The notes beneath the pieces were generated by a model, which was not told the DNA's origin, made no database searches, and was given only the letters and a program-made list of their open reading frames with translations. This document shows positions 1 to 5,369 of a stretch of DNA of 7,165 nucleotides, one piece after another. The stretch lies in the NCBI GenBank assembly GCA_002336465.1, contig DDEP01000071.1:1-7165 (forward strand). Direction: 5' to 3'. Position 1 is the stretch's first letter. Every line of letters starts with the position of its first letter. The translations under genes and the position numbers were made by a program. The DNA comes from Pedobacter sp. UBA1951. GTDB lineage: Bacteria; Bacteroidota; Bacteroidia; Sphingobacteriales; Sphingobacteriaceae.

Positions 1-1
1 T

Positions 2-31
2 GAAGCGCAAAGAAACGAAGTTTATATGTAA
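2..31 (+). CDS. Possible C-terminal end of an upstream gene (truncated by window edge)
   Basis: Reading from base 2, one frame stays open for nine codons (EAQRNEVYM) and stops with TAA at 29-31, exactly at the left arm of the hairpin at 30-65. A rightward gene ending there would be convergent with terC and share its bidirectional terminator. Another frame is open to 44, and nine codons carry no statistical weight, so this rests on placement only. No function can be given. Confidence 0.2.
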   Translation, partial: EAQRNEVYM

Positions 32-65
32 GGAAAAAGCATAACATATAATATGCTTTTTCCTT
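30..65 (-). terminator. Hairpin downstream of terC, probable (bidirectional) terminator
   Basis: Bases 30-42 (AAGGAAAAAGCAT) are the exact reverse complement of 53-65. An extra A43-T52 pair makes a 14-bp perfect stem around an 8-nt loop. The stem carries an A5 tract on one arm and a T5 tract on the other, so either strand yields a GC-containing core followed by a U-run lying inside the extended stem. It starts 18 bp past the terC stop codon. There is no further T-run beyond the stem on either strand, so termination strength is uncertain. Confidence 0.65.
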
Positions 66-72
66 GTCGCCA

Positions 73-86
73 TAGAGCTAGCTCTA
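73..86. repeat. 14-bp perfect palindrome over the terC stop codon
   Basis: TAGAGCTAGCTCTA is fully self-complementary and its last three bases (84-86) are the terC stop codon TAG read on the minus strand. It sits 7 bp from the large hairpin at 30-65. It could form a small hairpin in the terC 3' end or be a protein-binding palindrome. No function is demonstrated. Confidence 0.5.
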
Positions 87-839
87 TTTAGTCTTAGTTT
101 CGCTCTTCTTCTTCATTCTTAAATTAAGCATTTCTACAATCATTGAAAAAGCCATGGCAAAATAGATATAACCTTTTGGTATATGTTGATCTAAACCCTC
201 GGCTATTAAAGAAACTCCTATCAGCAACAAGAAAGACAAAGCCAACATCTTAACCGTAGGATGCCTGTTTACAAAATCACTAATGGTTCCAGCCGAAATC
301 ATCATGATGATTACCGCAATAATAACCGCAGCGATCATAATCTCTATATGCTGTGCCATACCTACTGCCGTGATTACCGAATCAAGAGAGAAAACAATAT
401 CCAGGATTAGGATTTGAACAATGGTACCTGCAAATGAATGGGGTTTCACTTTTGCATCTTCTTCTGTTTCCCCTTCTAATTTGTGGTGTATTTCATGTGT
501 GCTCTTATAAATCAGGAACATACCTCCTATTAACAGGATCAAATCTCTGCCTGATATTTCAAATTTCTGCAGCCATTCTGCATCAGTTAGTCCAAACCAA
601 TGGCCTATGCTAAACAACGGTGCTGTGAGGGTCATGATCCAGCTCAAAGACAACAAGAGCAATACGCGGGTAACCATGGCCAAAGCCAAGCCTAACTGCC
701 TTGCTTTTTTCTGCTGATTTTGTGGCAGTTTACTAGATAAGATAGAGATAAAAACAATATTATCTATACCTAAAACTATTTCTAAAACCGTTAAAGTTAG
801 CAAAGAGATCCATGCTTCGGGTGTACTTAAAAATTCCAT
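84..839 (-). CDS. TerC family integral membrane protein (YgdQ/YoaE-like, no CBS domain)
   Basis: This 251-residue inner-membrane protein belongs to the TerC family. Family members have been linked to tellurite resistance and, for E. coli Alx and Bacillus homologues, to manganese efflux or metallation of exported enzymes. About seven hydrophobic helices are visible (roughly residues 10-30, 50-75, 98-112, 138-160, 166-186, 197-213, 223-239). Two family signature halves reflect the internal duplication: ELGIDN-type E20-IVLGIDN27 in the first helix, and D147-IVFSLDS154 in the fourth. Their acidic residues are the probable metal-binding sites. A charged, His-containing loop (HEIHHK, then an E/D-rich stretch near 121-130) separates the halves, and the tail is Lys-rich. 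The start ATG at 837-839 gives the usual N-terminus just ahead of helix 1. The length fits the short subfamily without C-terminal CBS/CorC domains. It appears monocistronic, between the 1003-1030 terminator and the 30-65 hairpin. I saw no yybP-ykoY-type Mn riboswitch upstream. The substrate is inferred from the family. Confidence 0.93.
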   Translation of the reverse strand: MEFLSTPEAWISLLTLTVLEIVLGIDNIVFISILSSKLPQNQQKKARQLGLALAMVTRVLLLLSLSWIMTLTAPLFSIGHWFGLTDAEWLQKFEISGRDLILLIGGMFLIYKSTHEIHHKLEGETEEDAKVKPHSFAGTIVQILILDIVFSLDSVITAVGMAQHIEIMIAAVIIAVIIMMISAGTISDFVNRHPTVKMLALSFLLLIGVSLIAEGLDQHIPKGYIYFAMAFSMIVEMLNLRMKKKSETKTK

Positions 840-1002
840 ATATTAAGTTAAATTATCTGCTACTAAAATAAATAATAGAAACTCTTTTTAACTCTATTTG
901 TAAGATAATTCTTTCGTTCAGTTTTCCAGTTATTTTTCTATTGAGCTTTTGGATTTCAGAGGTTTCCAATTGTTACATTTTCTGTCATTCAATTTCCGCA
1001 CA

Positions 1003-1030
1003 CAAAAAAACCCCGAAATAAATCCGGGGT
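1003..1030 (-). terminator. Rho-independent terminator after the solenoid-protein gene
   Basis: ACCCCG (1010-1015) pairs with CGGGGT (1025-1030) across a 9-nt AT-rich loop. Read leftward, the stem is followed by seven T residues (complement of 1004-1010). It begins 30 bp beyond the stop codon of the 1060-2325 gene. This is a textbook intrinsic terminator. It separates the sigma/anti-sigma/solenoid unit from terC, so terC needs its own promoter within about 840-1000. I could not find a convincing TAnnTTTG box there; the closest is a weak TATTTTAG at 863-870 on the minus strand. Confidence 0.9.
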
Positions 1031-1059
1031 CTTTGGTTCATTTGCTTGTTTGTTTGGTT

Positions 1060-2325
1060 TTAGTTAAACTTTACACTTCCATATTGAGATCTTACACTCA
1101 CGTTTGATCCGCCACCTTTGTTTACTTTCCCTTCGTAATCATTACGCGAGCTGTAATTTCTGTCATCATTTGTTTTACGTGCACTTACATTGTTTCCGTA
1201 GCTAAATCCGCTATAAGCTGTATTTACATTAAAGTCTCCGTTAAAATTAGGTGCAAAACCCAGATTAACCGTGGTGTATTGTGCATCAACATTAACTGTT
1301 TTAGAAGCGCCTTCTATTTCATCTATGTTCAGCTTTCCATATTGTAGTTTACCTGTAAAGATGCCGCTCAATTTACCTACGTTCACCGTTGTATATTGTG
1401 CAGTAAGACTTAGGCCGCCTACAGAACCAATGGTAACTCCTCTACCATATTGCGTTTTAACGCTAGCTGTTTTCTTTACAGATTTAACATCTACAGATGT
1501 ATATTGCACTTCTAGATCCAGCTCATCAACATTTCCTATTTTTACCCCTCCACCATACTGAAACTTAAACTTTCCTGTATTTACATTTTGTAAATCTGCT
1601 TTACCGTACTGTATATTGATGTAATTATTATTGCTGTTCAGGTTTCCGGTAACCAAATTCCCATACTGTACTTTTAGAGATGTTGCTCCGTTGTAATCGG
1701 GCATTTCTACATTTCCATATTGCTGGCTTAGGGTTAAAGCATTATTTGCAGGCATATAAACCGTCATCATCACTTTTACTTCACGTCTCCAGCTTTTACC
1801 ATTGTTTCTACCTCTGCCCCAATTACCTTCTCTGTTGTTGATAATGGTTCTAAAACTCACCTGATTGCCATTTTTTGATGCGTCTATATTCACATTATCA
1901 ATCAGGGTCTGAGCTTCGCTTTCGCTGTCGGCATAGGCTTTGATATCTGCATCTACCTTAATCTCATTTTTATTCCAGATCTTGATGACCATACTGCCAT
2001 AAATGTTTTTTAGCTCTATGTCGTCATTCTTATCTATTGTAAATGATTTAGAAAATGTTTTCGTTCTCTGCGGATCATCTTGCATATCCTGCGAAGAATA
2101 ATAGGTACTAACCGTTTCTGCTTTATCACCATTAGATGTTTTAGTTCTTGAAACAGATGTATAAGTTTCTGAAGAAGACTCCACATTCTTCGTTCCAACA
2201 TAAGTAGGAGCTGATGCAATTTTTCTTTCTTTTTTCGATGCACGTGGAGCTTCAGGGGCTTCCTGTGCTTTTATTTGGGCCGAGAATACAATCAAGGCCA
2301 CCAAACCAAATAGTTCTTTTCTCAT
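1060..2325 (-). CDS. Secreted DUF4097-like beta-solenoid (putative adhesin-type) protein
   Basis: This 421-residue exported protein has an N-terminal Sec signal (positive RK, hydrophobic core 6-16, probable cleavage A20|Q21). Residues 21-95 are a Ser/Thr/Lys/Glu-rich, low-complexity linker. From about 97 a beta-rich region resembles DUF4097/putative auto-transporter adhesin proteins of Bacteroidota (pattern IELKNIYG, then IKIW, then VDADIKAY). A regular solenoid follows, with Q-Y-G/T at residues 202, 220, 239, 257, 274, 292, 310, 328 and 349, a degenerate AYS at 370, and a final QYG at 414. Spacing is 17-21, mostly 18, consistent with one beta-helix turn per repeat. A 380-408 stretch rich in N, R, S and G interrupts the last rungs. 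There are no membrane anchor, catalytic motif or cysteines in the solenoid. It lies 83 bp downstream of the anti-sigma gene, on the same strand, and ends at a strong terminator, so it is likely the last gene of that operon. Function is unknown; cell-envelope location and a binding or scaffold role are inferred. Confidence 0.85.
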   Translation of the reverse strand: MRKELFGLVALIVFSAQIKAQEAPEAPRASKKERKIASAPTYVGTKNVESSSETYTSVSRTKTSNGDKAETVSTYYSSQDMQDDPQRTKTFSKSFTIDKNDDIELKNIYGSMVIKIWNKNEIKVDADIKAYADSESEAQTLIDNVNIDASKNGNQVSFRTIINNREGNWGRGRNNGKSWRREVKVMMTVYMPANNALTLSQQYGNVEMPDYNGATSLKVQYGNLVTGNLNSNNNYINIQYGKADLQNVNTGKFKFQYGGGVKIGNVDELDLEVQYTSVDVKSVKKTASVKTQYGRGVTIGSVGGLSLTAQYTTVNVGKLSGIFTGKLQYGKLNIDEIEGASKTVNVDAQYTTVNLGFAPNFNGDFNVNTAYSGFSYGNNVSARKTNDDRNYSSRNDYEGKVNKGGGSNVSVRSQYGSVKFN

Positions 2326-2377
2326 TGTGTTAAATATTTTTGAGCGTTTTGCCCGGTTTATTGTATTGTTTGTCCTC

Positions 2378-2403
2378 GCTATTTTTTTGACGTCATTTAT
2401 AGC
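2378..2403. promoter_or_regulatory. Nested inverted repeat between anti-sigma and solenoid genes
   Basis: The gap at 2326-2408 holds the 8-bp palindrome TGACGTCA (2388-2395), flanked by GCTAT (2378-2382) and ATAGC (2399-2403), which are also inverted repeats of each other. T-runs fill the intervening bases. It could be an operator, a processing or attenuation hairpin that sets solenoid-gene level relative to the regulators, or chance in AT-rich DNA. No TAnnTTTG promoter box was seen in this gap on the minus strand. Confidence 0.3.
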
Positions 2404-2408
2404 TTTTA

Positions 2409-2936
2409 TTATAAGCTGCTGTCTTTCTTATAAGCATCAACTTGCGTTATAATACTTAACTGCTGTGTTAAAATTTGTAACTGGATCTCTCTGTTCTTCA
2501 TCATGGCTTTAACTACCATTTCACGATTTACACTGGTTTGCAGTTTCTTTTTTAGGTCTTCGTAATCTCTATCCAACCTGCCTAAATCTGTGGTAAACTC
2601 CTGATACAGCTCTGGATTTGCTTTAGCATAACTGCTCAAACTATCTCGTTTCTCCTCGATCATGCTGGCAAAGCGCACTTCTTTTTTTGCCAACGTAGGA
2701 TTGATATCAGCCACTTCAATATTCTTGTTCAAACTGCGATAGCTGTAGCCAAAGTAAATACCTATACTCAAGATCAAAACCGCTGCCACACTCATCCATC
2801 TATAAAGCTTAATGGTTTTGGGTGCTCCTTTTTTGTCTAGGTCTGCCGCAATCTTGTTCCATAATTCTTCAGAAGGCCCTTTTTCTTCAAATCGCTTCTT
2901 GTTGTCTTTTATAAAGCTCTCCAATTTATTATTCAT
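2409..2936 (-). CDS. Single-pass anti-sigma-factor-like membrane protein
   Basis: This 175-residue protein is the probable antagonist of the adjacent ECF sigma factor. Residues 1-45 are charged and cytosolic, with an E-LW-KIA pattern (24-30) common in short Bacteroidota anti-sigma proteins. One transmembrane helix spans about 46-65. Residues 66-175 would be periplasmic and are highly charged and heptad-like (roughly 92-165), predicting a helical coiled coil. The classical zinc-binding HxxxCxxC motif is absent and the protein has no cysteine, so it is not a ZAS-type or FecR-type regulator. The ATG (2934-2936) overlaps the sigma stop codon as ATGA, indicating translational coupling and near-stoichiometric synthesis. 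No sequence feature proves sigma binding; the role is inferred from topology and gene position. An alternative is a membrane-anchored envelope sensor unrelated to sigma inhibition. Confidence 0.75.
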   Translation of the reverse strand: MNNKLESFIKDNKKRFEEKGPSEELWNKIAADLDKKGAPKTIKLYRWMSVAAVLILSIGIYFGYSYRSLNKNIEVADINPTLAKKEVRFASMIEEKRDSLSSYAKANPELYQEFTTDLGRLDRDYEDLKKKLQTSVNREMVVKAMMKNREIQLQILTQQLSIITQVDAYKKDSSL

Positions 2937-3484
2937 CTTTCTACTCCTTTCGTTTCCAACAAACTAATTAACTTACGTTTTGCCCTCATATATTGTGTAC
3001 GAGAGGTATTCTCTGTTATTTTTAAGATATGAGAAATCTCTTCATGATCATATCCCTCAAACAGATATAAGCTTAACACCACTCTATACCCATCGGGCAT
3101 TTTTTCCATTGCATTTTTTATTGCTTCAACCTTAAGCATATTGTCTTCTGCATCATCAGCTCCTTCATCTACAATCTCCACATCGTCCATGCTTACCAGT
3201 TCCATTTTGCGTTTGCGCAGATAATTAATGGCCCTGTTAATTACAATCTGCTTAATCCAAAGGCCAAAAGTTGTTTCCTGCCTAAAATCAGCTATACGGT
3301 TAAATGCATCTAAGAAAGCTTCCTGTAATACATCCTCTGCTTCCGCTTCATCATTTACAATACGCAAGGCCACGTTGTACATTGCCCCAGCATACAATTT
3401 GTACAGTTCAAATTGTGCCTTTCTATTGCCTTTCTTGCAATCGCTAACTAATGAAGTATGCTTGTCTACGTAAACAGTTTCCAA
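2933..3484 (-). CDS. ECF-type RNA polymerase sigma-70 family factor
   Basis: This 183-residue alternative sigma factor has the two-domain ECF layout. Region 2 (about 22-92) includes EAEDVLQEAFLDAF at 48-61, the core-polymerase and -10 recognition segment, followed by a W76-IKQIVINRAINYLRKRK basic helix. An acidic linker lies at 100-118. Region 4 (about 122-176) holds the helix-turn-helix: YLFEGYDHEEISHIL, then TSRTQYMRAKRKL, the usual -35 recognition helix. The length is typical of ECF factors, with no region 1.1 or 3. The start at 3482-3484 gives a normal short N-terminus before region 2. It is the first gene of the leftward unit and overlaps the anti-sigma gene by 4 bp. It diverges from ruvX across 136 bp. 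No TAnnTTTG box was seen ahead of it, which is compatible with autoregulation from an unrecognised ECF promoter. Target genes probably include the downstream solenoid gene (inference). Confidence 0.93.
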   Translation of the reverse strand: METVYVDKHTSLVSDCKKGNRKAQFELYKLYAGAMYNVALRIVNDEAEAEDVLQEAFLDAFNRIADFRQETTFGLWIKQIVINRAINYLRKRKMELVSMDDVEIVDEGADDAEDNMLKVEAIKNAMEKMPDGYRVVLSLYLFEGYDHEEISHILKITENTSRTQYMRAKRKLISLLETKGVER

Positions 3485-3606
3485 ATTCTAAAGCTTTCTG
3501 AACAAAAGACATCGCTTTTTTTAAAACGTTGCATGAAGTTATAAAAAAAATTTTCTGTTGATTATATCTTACTTAATCTGACTGGAAAGCTATTTTTAAA
3601 AAAGCC

Positions 3607-3614
3607 TATCTTTG
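3607..3614 (+). promoter_or_regulatory. Bacteroidota -7 promoter box (TATCTTTG) abutting ruvX
   Basis: TATCTTTG matches the Bacteroidota housekeeping -7 consensus TAnnTTTG exactly. The ruvX ATG begins 7 bases after the box start of the TTTG run (3621), leaving only six bases between box and start. Transcription would therefore begin within a few bases of the start codon, predicting a leaderless or near-leaderless mRNA. A -33 TTG at the usual 17-20 bp spacing is not evident; CTG at 3582-3584 is the nearest weak match. The alternative TTG start at 3612 lies inside this box, which argues for ATG 3621. Confidence 0.6.
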
Positions 3615-3620
3615 CAATTG

Positions 3621-4037
3621 ATGGCACGTATTATTGCATTTGATTATGGAACCAAACGCATTGGTTTAGCAGTTACCGATCCCCTGCAAATTATTGCTAC
3701 TGGCCTAGATACCATACATCCCAAAGATATTATTACTTATCTGAAAAAGTATATGGAAGCAGAGGCCATAGAAGCTTTTGTAATTGGCGATCCTAAGCAA
3801 ATGGATGGTTCTCCTTCTGAGAATGCACAACATGTAAAAGGATTTTGCACAACCTTAAAAAAGAATTTCCCTCATATTCCGCAGCACTTGGTAGATGAAC
3901 GCTTTACTTCAAAGATTGCGCATCAAACCATTATGCAAAGCGGACTTAAAAAGAACGACCGCAGAGATAAAGGGCGTGTTGACACCATATCGGCCACGCT
4001 CATTTTGCAATATTTTATGGATAAAACCCGTTTATAA
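3621..4037 (+). CDS. ruvX: Putative Holliday junction resolvase / pre-16S rRNA nuclease YqgF
   Basis: This 138-residue cytosolic protein has the RNase H-like fold of the YqgF/RuvX family. The family has been assigned to processing of the 16S rRNA 5' end and, from fold similarity, to Holliday-junction resolution. Family signatures are in order: FDYGTKRIGLAV (7-18, catalytic D8), VIGDPKQMDGS (54-64), VDERFTS (91-97, catalytic E93) and KGRVDTISATLILQ (117-130, catalytic D121). All three acidic residues are intact and the length is normal. The ATG at 3621 gives the canonical MARIIAFDYG start; an upstream in-frame TTG at 3612 would add three residues but overlaps the -7 promoter box. It is the first gene of the rightward unit, and the methyltransferase gene starts 4 bp after its stop. 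Confidence 0.95.
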   Translation: MARIIAFDYGTKRIGLAVTDPLQIIATGLDTIHPKDIITYLKKYMEAEAIEAFVIGDPKQMDGSPSENAQHVKGFCTTLKKNFPHIPQHLVDERFTSKIAHQTIMQSGLKKNDRRDKGRVDTISATLILQYFMDKTRL

Positions 4038-4041
4038 AAAC

Positions 4042-4674
4042 ATGATCAGCGAAGAACTACAGGAACTCTTACTACATTATTGCGAACCTGAAAACGACCT
4101 GTTAAAACATATAGACAGAGAAACTCATCTAAAGGTGCTCATGCCAAGAATGATAAGCGGACATTACCAAGGAAGGGTTTTAAGTCTTCTCAGCAAACTC
4201 ATTTCTCCTAAAAGGATTCTTGAAATTGGCACTTTTACGGGTTATGCAACCCTTTGCTTAGCTGAGGGCTTAACTGATGAGGGGATAATTTATACCTTGG
4301 ATGTAAATGCAGAATTGGAAGATATGGTTAGAAGCAACTTTGCAAAATCTCCCTTAGAACATAAAATAAAATACCTGATTGGCGATGCCCAACAGAGCTT
4401 ACAGCATTTAAAGACAGAAACTTTTGATCTGGTTTTTATAGATGCTGATAAAAAAAACAATGGCACTTATTATGACCTTGTTTTTGATCAGGTAAAGCCC
4501 GGCGGATTAATTATAGTAGATAATGTGCTTTGGAGCGGAAAGATTGTAAAAAAAGCACAGGATAAAGATACCCAAAACATACATTTATTTAATGATAAGG
4601 TTAATAACGATCAAAGAGTAGAAAAATTAATCTTACCCGTCCGCGACGGGCTGTTCGTTATCCGGAAAAAATAA
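4042..4674 (+). CDS. Class I SAM-dependent O-methyltransferase (COMT/CCoAOMT-like)
   Basis: This 210-residue soluble methyltransferase belongs to the O-methyltransferase family 3 (caffeoyl-CoA/catechol OMT-like, Mg2+-dependent). The SAM-binding motif I is LEIGTFTGYATL (60-71), followed by the acidic strand end TLDVN (85-89). The metal and catalytic set is visible as FIDADK (132-137; D134 metal ligand, K137 the probable general base) and VDN (159-161; D160, N161 metal ligands). The conserved C-terminus LPVRDGLFV (198-206) closes the fold. The start at 4042 gives the usual family length; the same frame is open 49 codons further upstream inside ruvX, but that extension is the ruvX shadow and is not protein-like. 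It sits 4 bp after ruvX and shares TAATG with the next gene, so it is almost certainly co-transcribed. The physiological substrate is unknown; bacterial homologues methylate catechol-type hydroxyls in vitro. Confidence 0.93.
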   Translation: MISEELQELLLHYCEPENDLLKHIDRETHLKVLMPRMISGHYQGRVLSLLSKLISPKRILEIGTFTGYATLCLAEGLTDEGIIYTLDVNAELEDMVRSNFAKSPLEHKIKYLIGDAQQSLQHLKTETFDLVFIDADKKNNGTYYDLVFDQVKPGGLIIVDNVLWSGKIVKKAQDKDTQNIHLFNDKVNNDQRVEKLILPVRDGLFVIRKK

Positions 4675-4685
4675 TGTCCACACAC

Positions 4686-5360
4686 ATGAAAAAAATAGCT
4701 TTTCTTGTATTGGCGCTCTTTAGCTTTAACTTGGTTAAAGCACAAACCGTAACAGAAAATTATATTCTTGAGAATGCACCAAAAGCACAAGAACTCATGC
4801 GGATGCATCTTATTCCTGCCAGCGTTATTTTAGCCATAGCTATACATGAATCAGGAGCAGGAACAAGCAAAGTTGCTCGTTACCTCAATAATCATTTTGG
4901 CTTTAAAGGCAAGAACAGCAGCGCCGAAATACGCTCATCTTACAGAGATTTTCCCACTGTAGATTCTTCTTACAATCATTTCATCGTTTTTTTAAAAAGT
5001 AGGGCGCATTTTAACAGTTTGTTTGATAAGTATGACCAATACGACTTTAAGAGCTGGGTAAGGGGCATACAGCGCGGTGGATATGCAGGTAGCCGTAAAT
5101 GGGGTTCGCAAGTAATGGCGATTATCAATAAATACCAACTTTGGAGTTATGATGAAAGGCCTGATGATTACGAAGAGCCTGTAGTAGAACCCGAACCTGT
5201 AAGGATGGTTAAAAAAGCCTCCCTCAGAACCTATGTTGTTAAATCAGGAGATAACCTCAGCATCATTGCCAAGAAATTCAAAACTTCTGTTAGGTCTATC
5301 ATGACAAAAAACAACCTAAAATCTAATGCGCTAAAACCCGGACAAAAACTTAAACTATAA
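4686..5360 (+). CDS. Secreted glucosaminidase with C-terminal LysM domain
   Basis: This 224-residue exported peptidoglycan hydrolase begins with a Sec/SPI signal peptide (MKK, hydrophobic 5-15, probable cleavage A19|Q20). A glucosaminidase domain (FlgJ/AcmA-type, PF01832-like) covers about 26-156. It contains the catalytic glutamate E55 in IAIHESGAGTS, the conserved NNHFGFKG (68-75), the YRDF/SYNHF segment and a GGYA motif (131-134). An acidic Pro/Glu linker (157-172) leads to one LysM peptidoglycan-binding module (182-224: YVVKSGDNLSIIAKKF to LKPGQKL). Expected action is cleavage of GlcNAc-MurNAc glycan linkages in the periplasm. Start choice: ATG 4674 shares TAATG with the methyltransferase stop and would add MSTH; ATG 4686 gives the classical MKK signal start used here. 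Both keep the signal peptide. A paralogue follows 9 bp downstream. Confidence 0.9.
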   Translation: MKKIAFLVLALFSFNLVKAQTVTENYILENAPKAQELMRMHLIPASVILAIAIHESGAGTSKVARYLNNHFGFKGKNSSAEIRSSYRDFPTVDSSYNHFIVFLKSRAHFNSLFDKYDQYDFKSWVRGIQRGGYAGSRKWGSQVMAIINKYQLWSYDERPDDYEEPVVEPEPVRMVKKASLRTYVVKSGDNLSIIAKKFKTSVRSIMTKNNLKSNALKPGQKLKL

Positions 5361-5369
5361 CCATTGTTT

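Noticed and set aside
840..1000. Mn-sensing riboswitch or promoter ahead of terC
   Set aside because: TerC-family genes elsewhere can have a yybP-ykoY riboswitch, but I could not see its conserved elements here, and no good TAnnTTTG box was found; only a weak TATTTTAG on the minus strand.
1271..1561. 96-codon open frame on the plus strand
   Set aside because: It is antisense to the solenoid repeats. Its periodic YC and PY residues mirror the QYG/QYT codons of the real gene, so it is a shadow of the repeat.
1271..1760. CRISPR-like or tandem DNA repeats
   Set aside because: The recurring ATATTG/ATACTG words are codons of the QYG/QYT protein repeat with diverged flanks; there are no identical repeats and no spacers.
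2034..2243. 69-codon minus-strand frame rich in K, R and L
   Set aside because: It is out of frame within the Ser/Thr/Lys-rich N-terminal linker of the solenoid gene; composition is a frameshift artefact, and no start context is seen.
3228..3473. 81-codon plus-strand frame
   Set aside because: It lies wholly antisense to the ECF sigma factor, which has clear conserved motifs.
3485..3606. TAnnTTTG promoter for the sigma-factor unit
   Set aside because: The closest minus-strand match is GTCTTTTG, which lacks the TA. It was not strong enough to list.
3895..4041. 49-codon N-terminal extension of the methyltransferase
   Set aside because: It overlaps the conserved catalytic end of ruvX in another frame. 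The start at 4042 gives the normal family length.
4611..4808. 65-codon minus-strand frame
   Set aside because: It is antisense to the methyltransferase end and the glucosaminidase signal peptide; Phe/Cys-rich composition is explained by the opposite strand.
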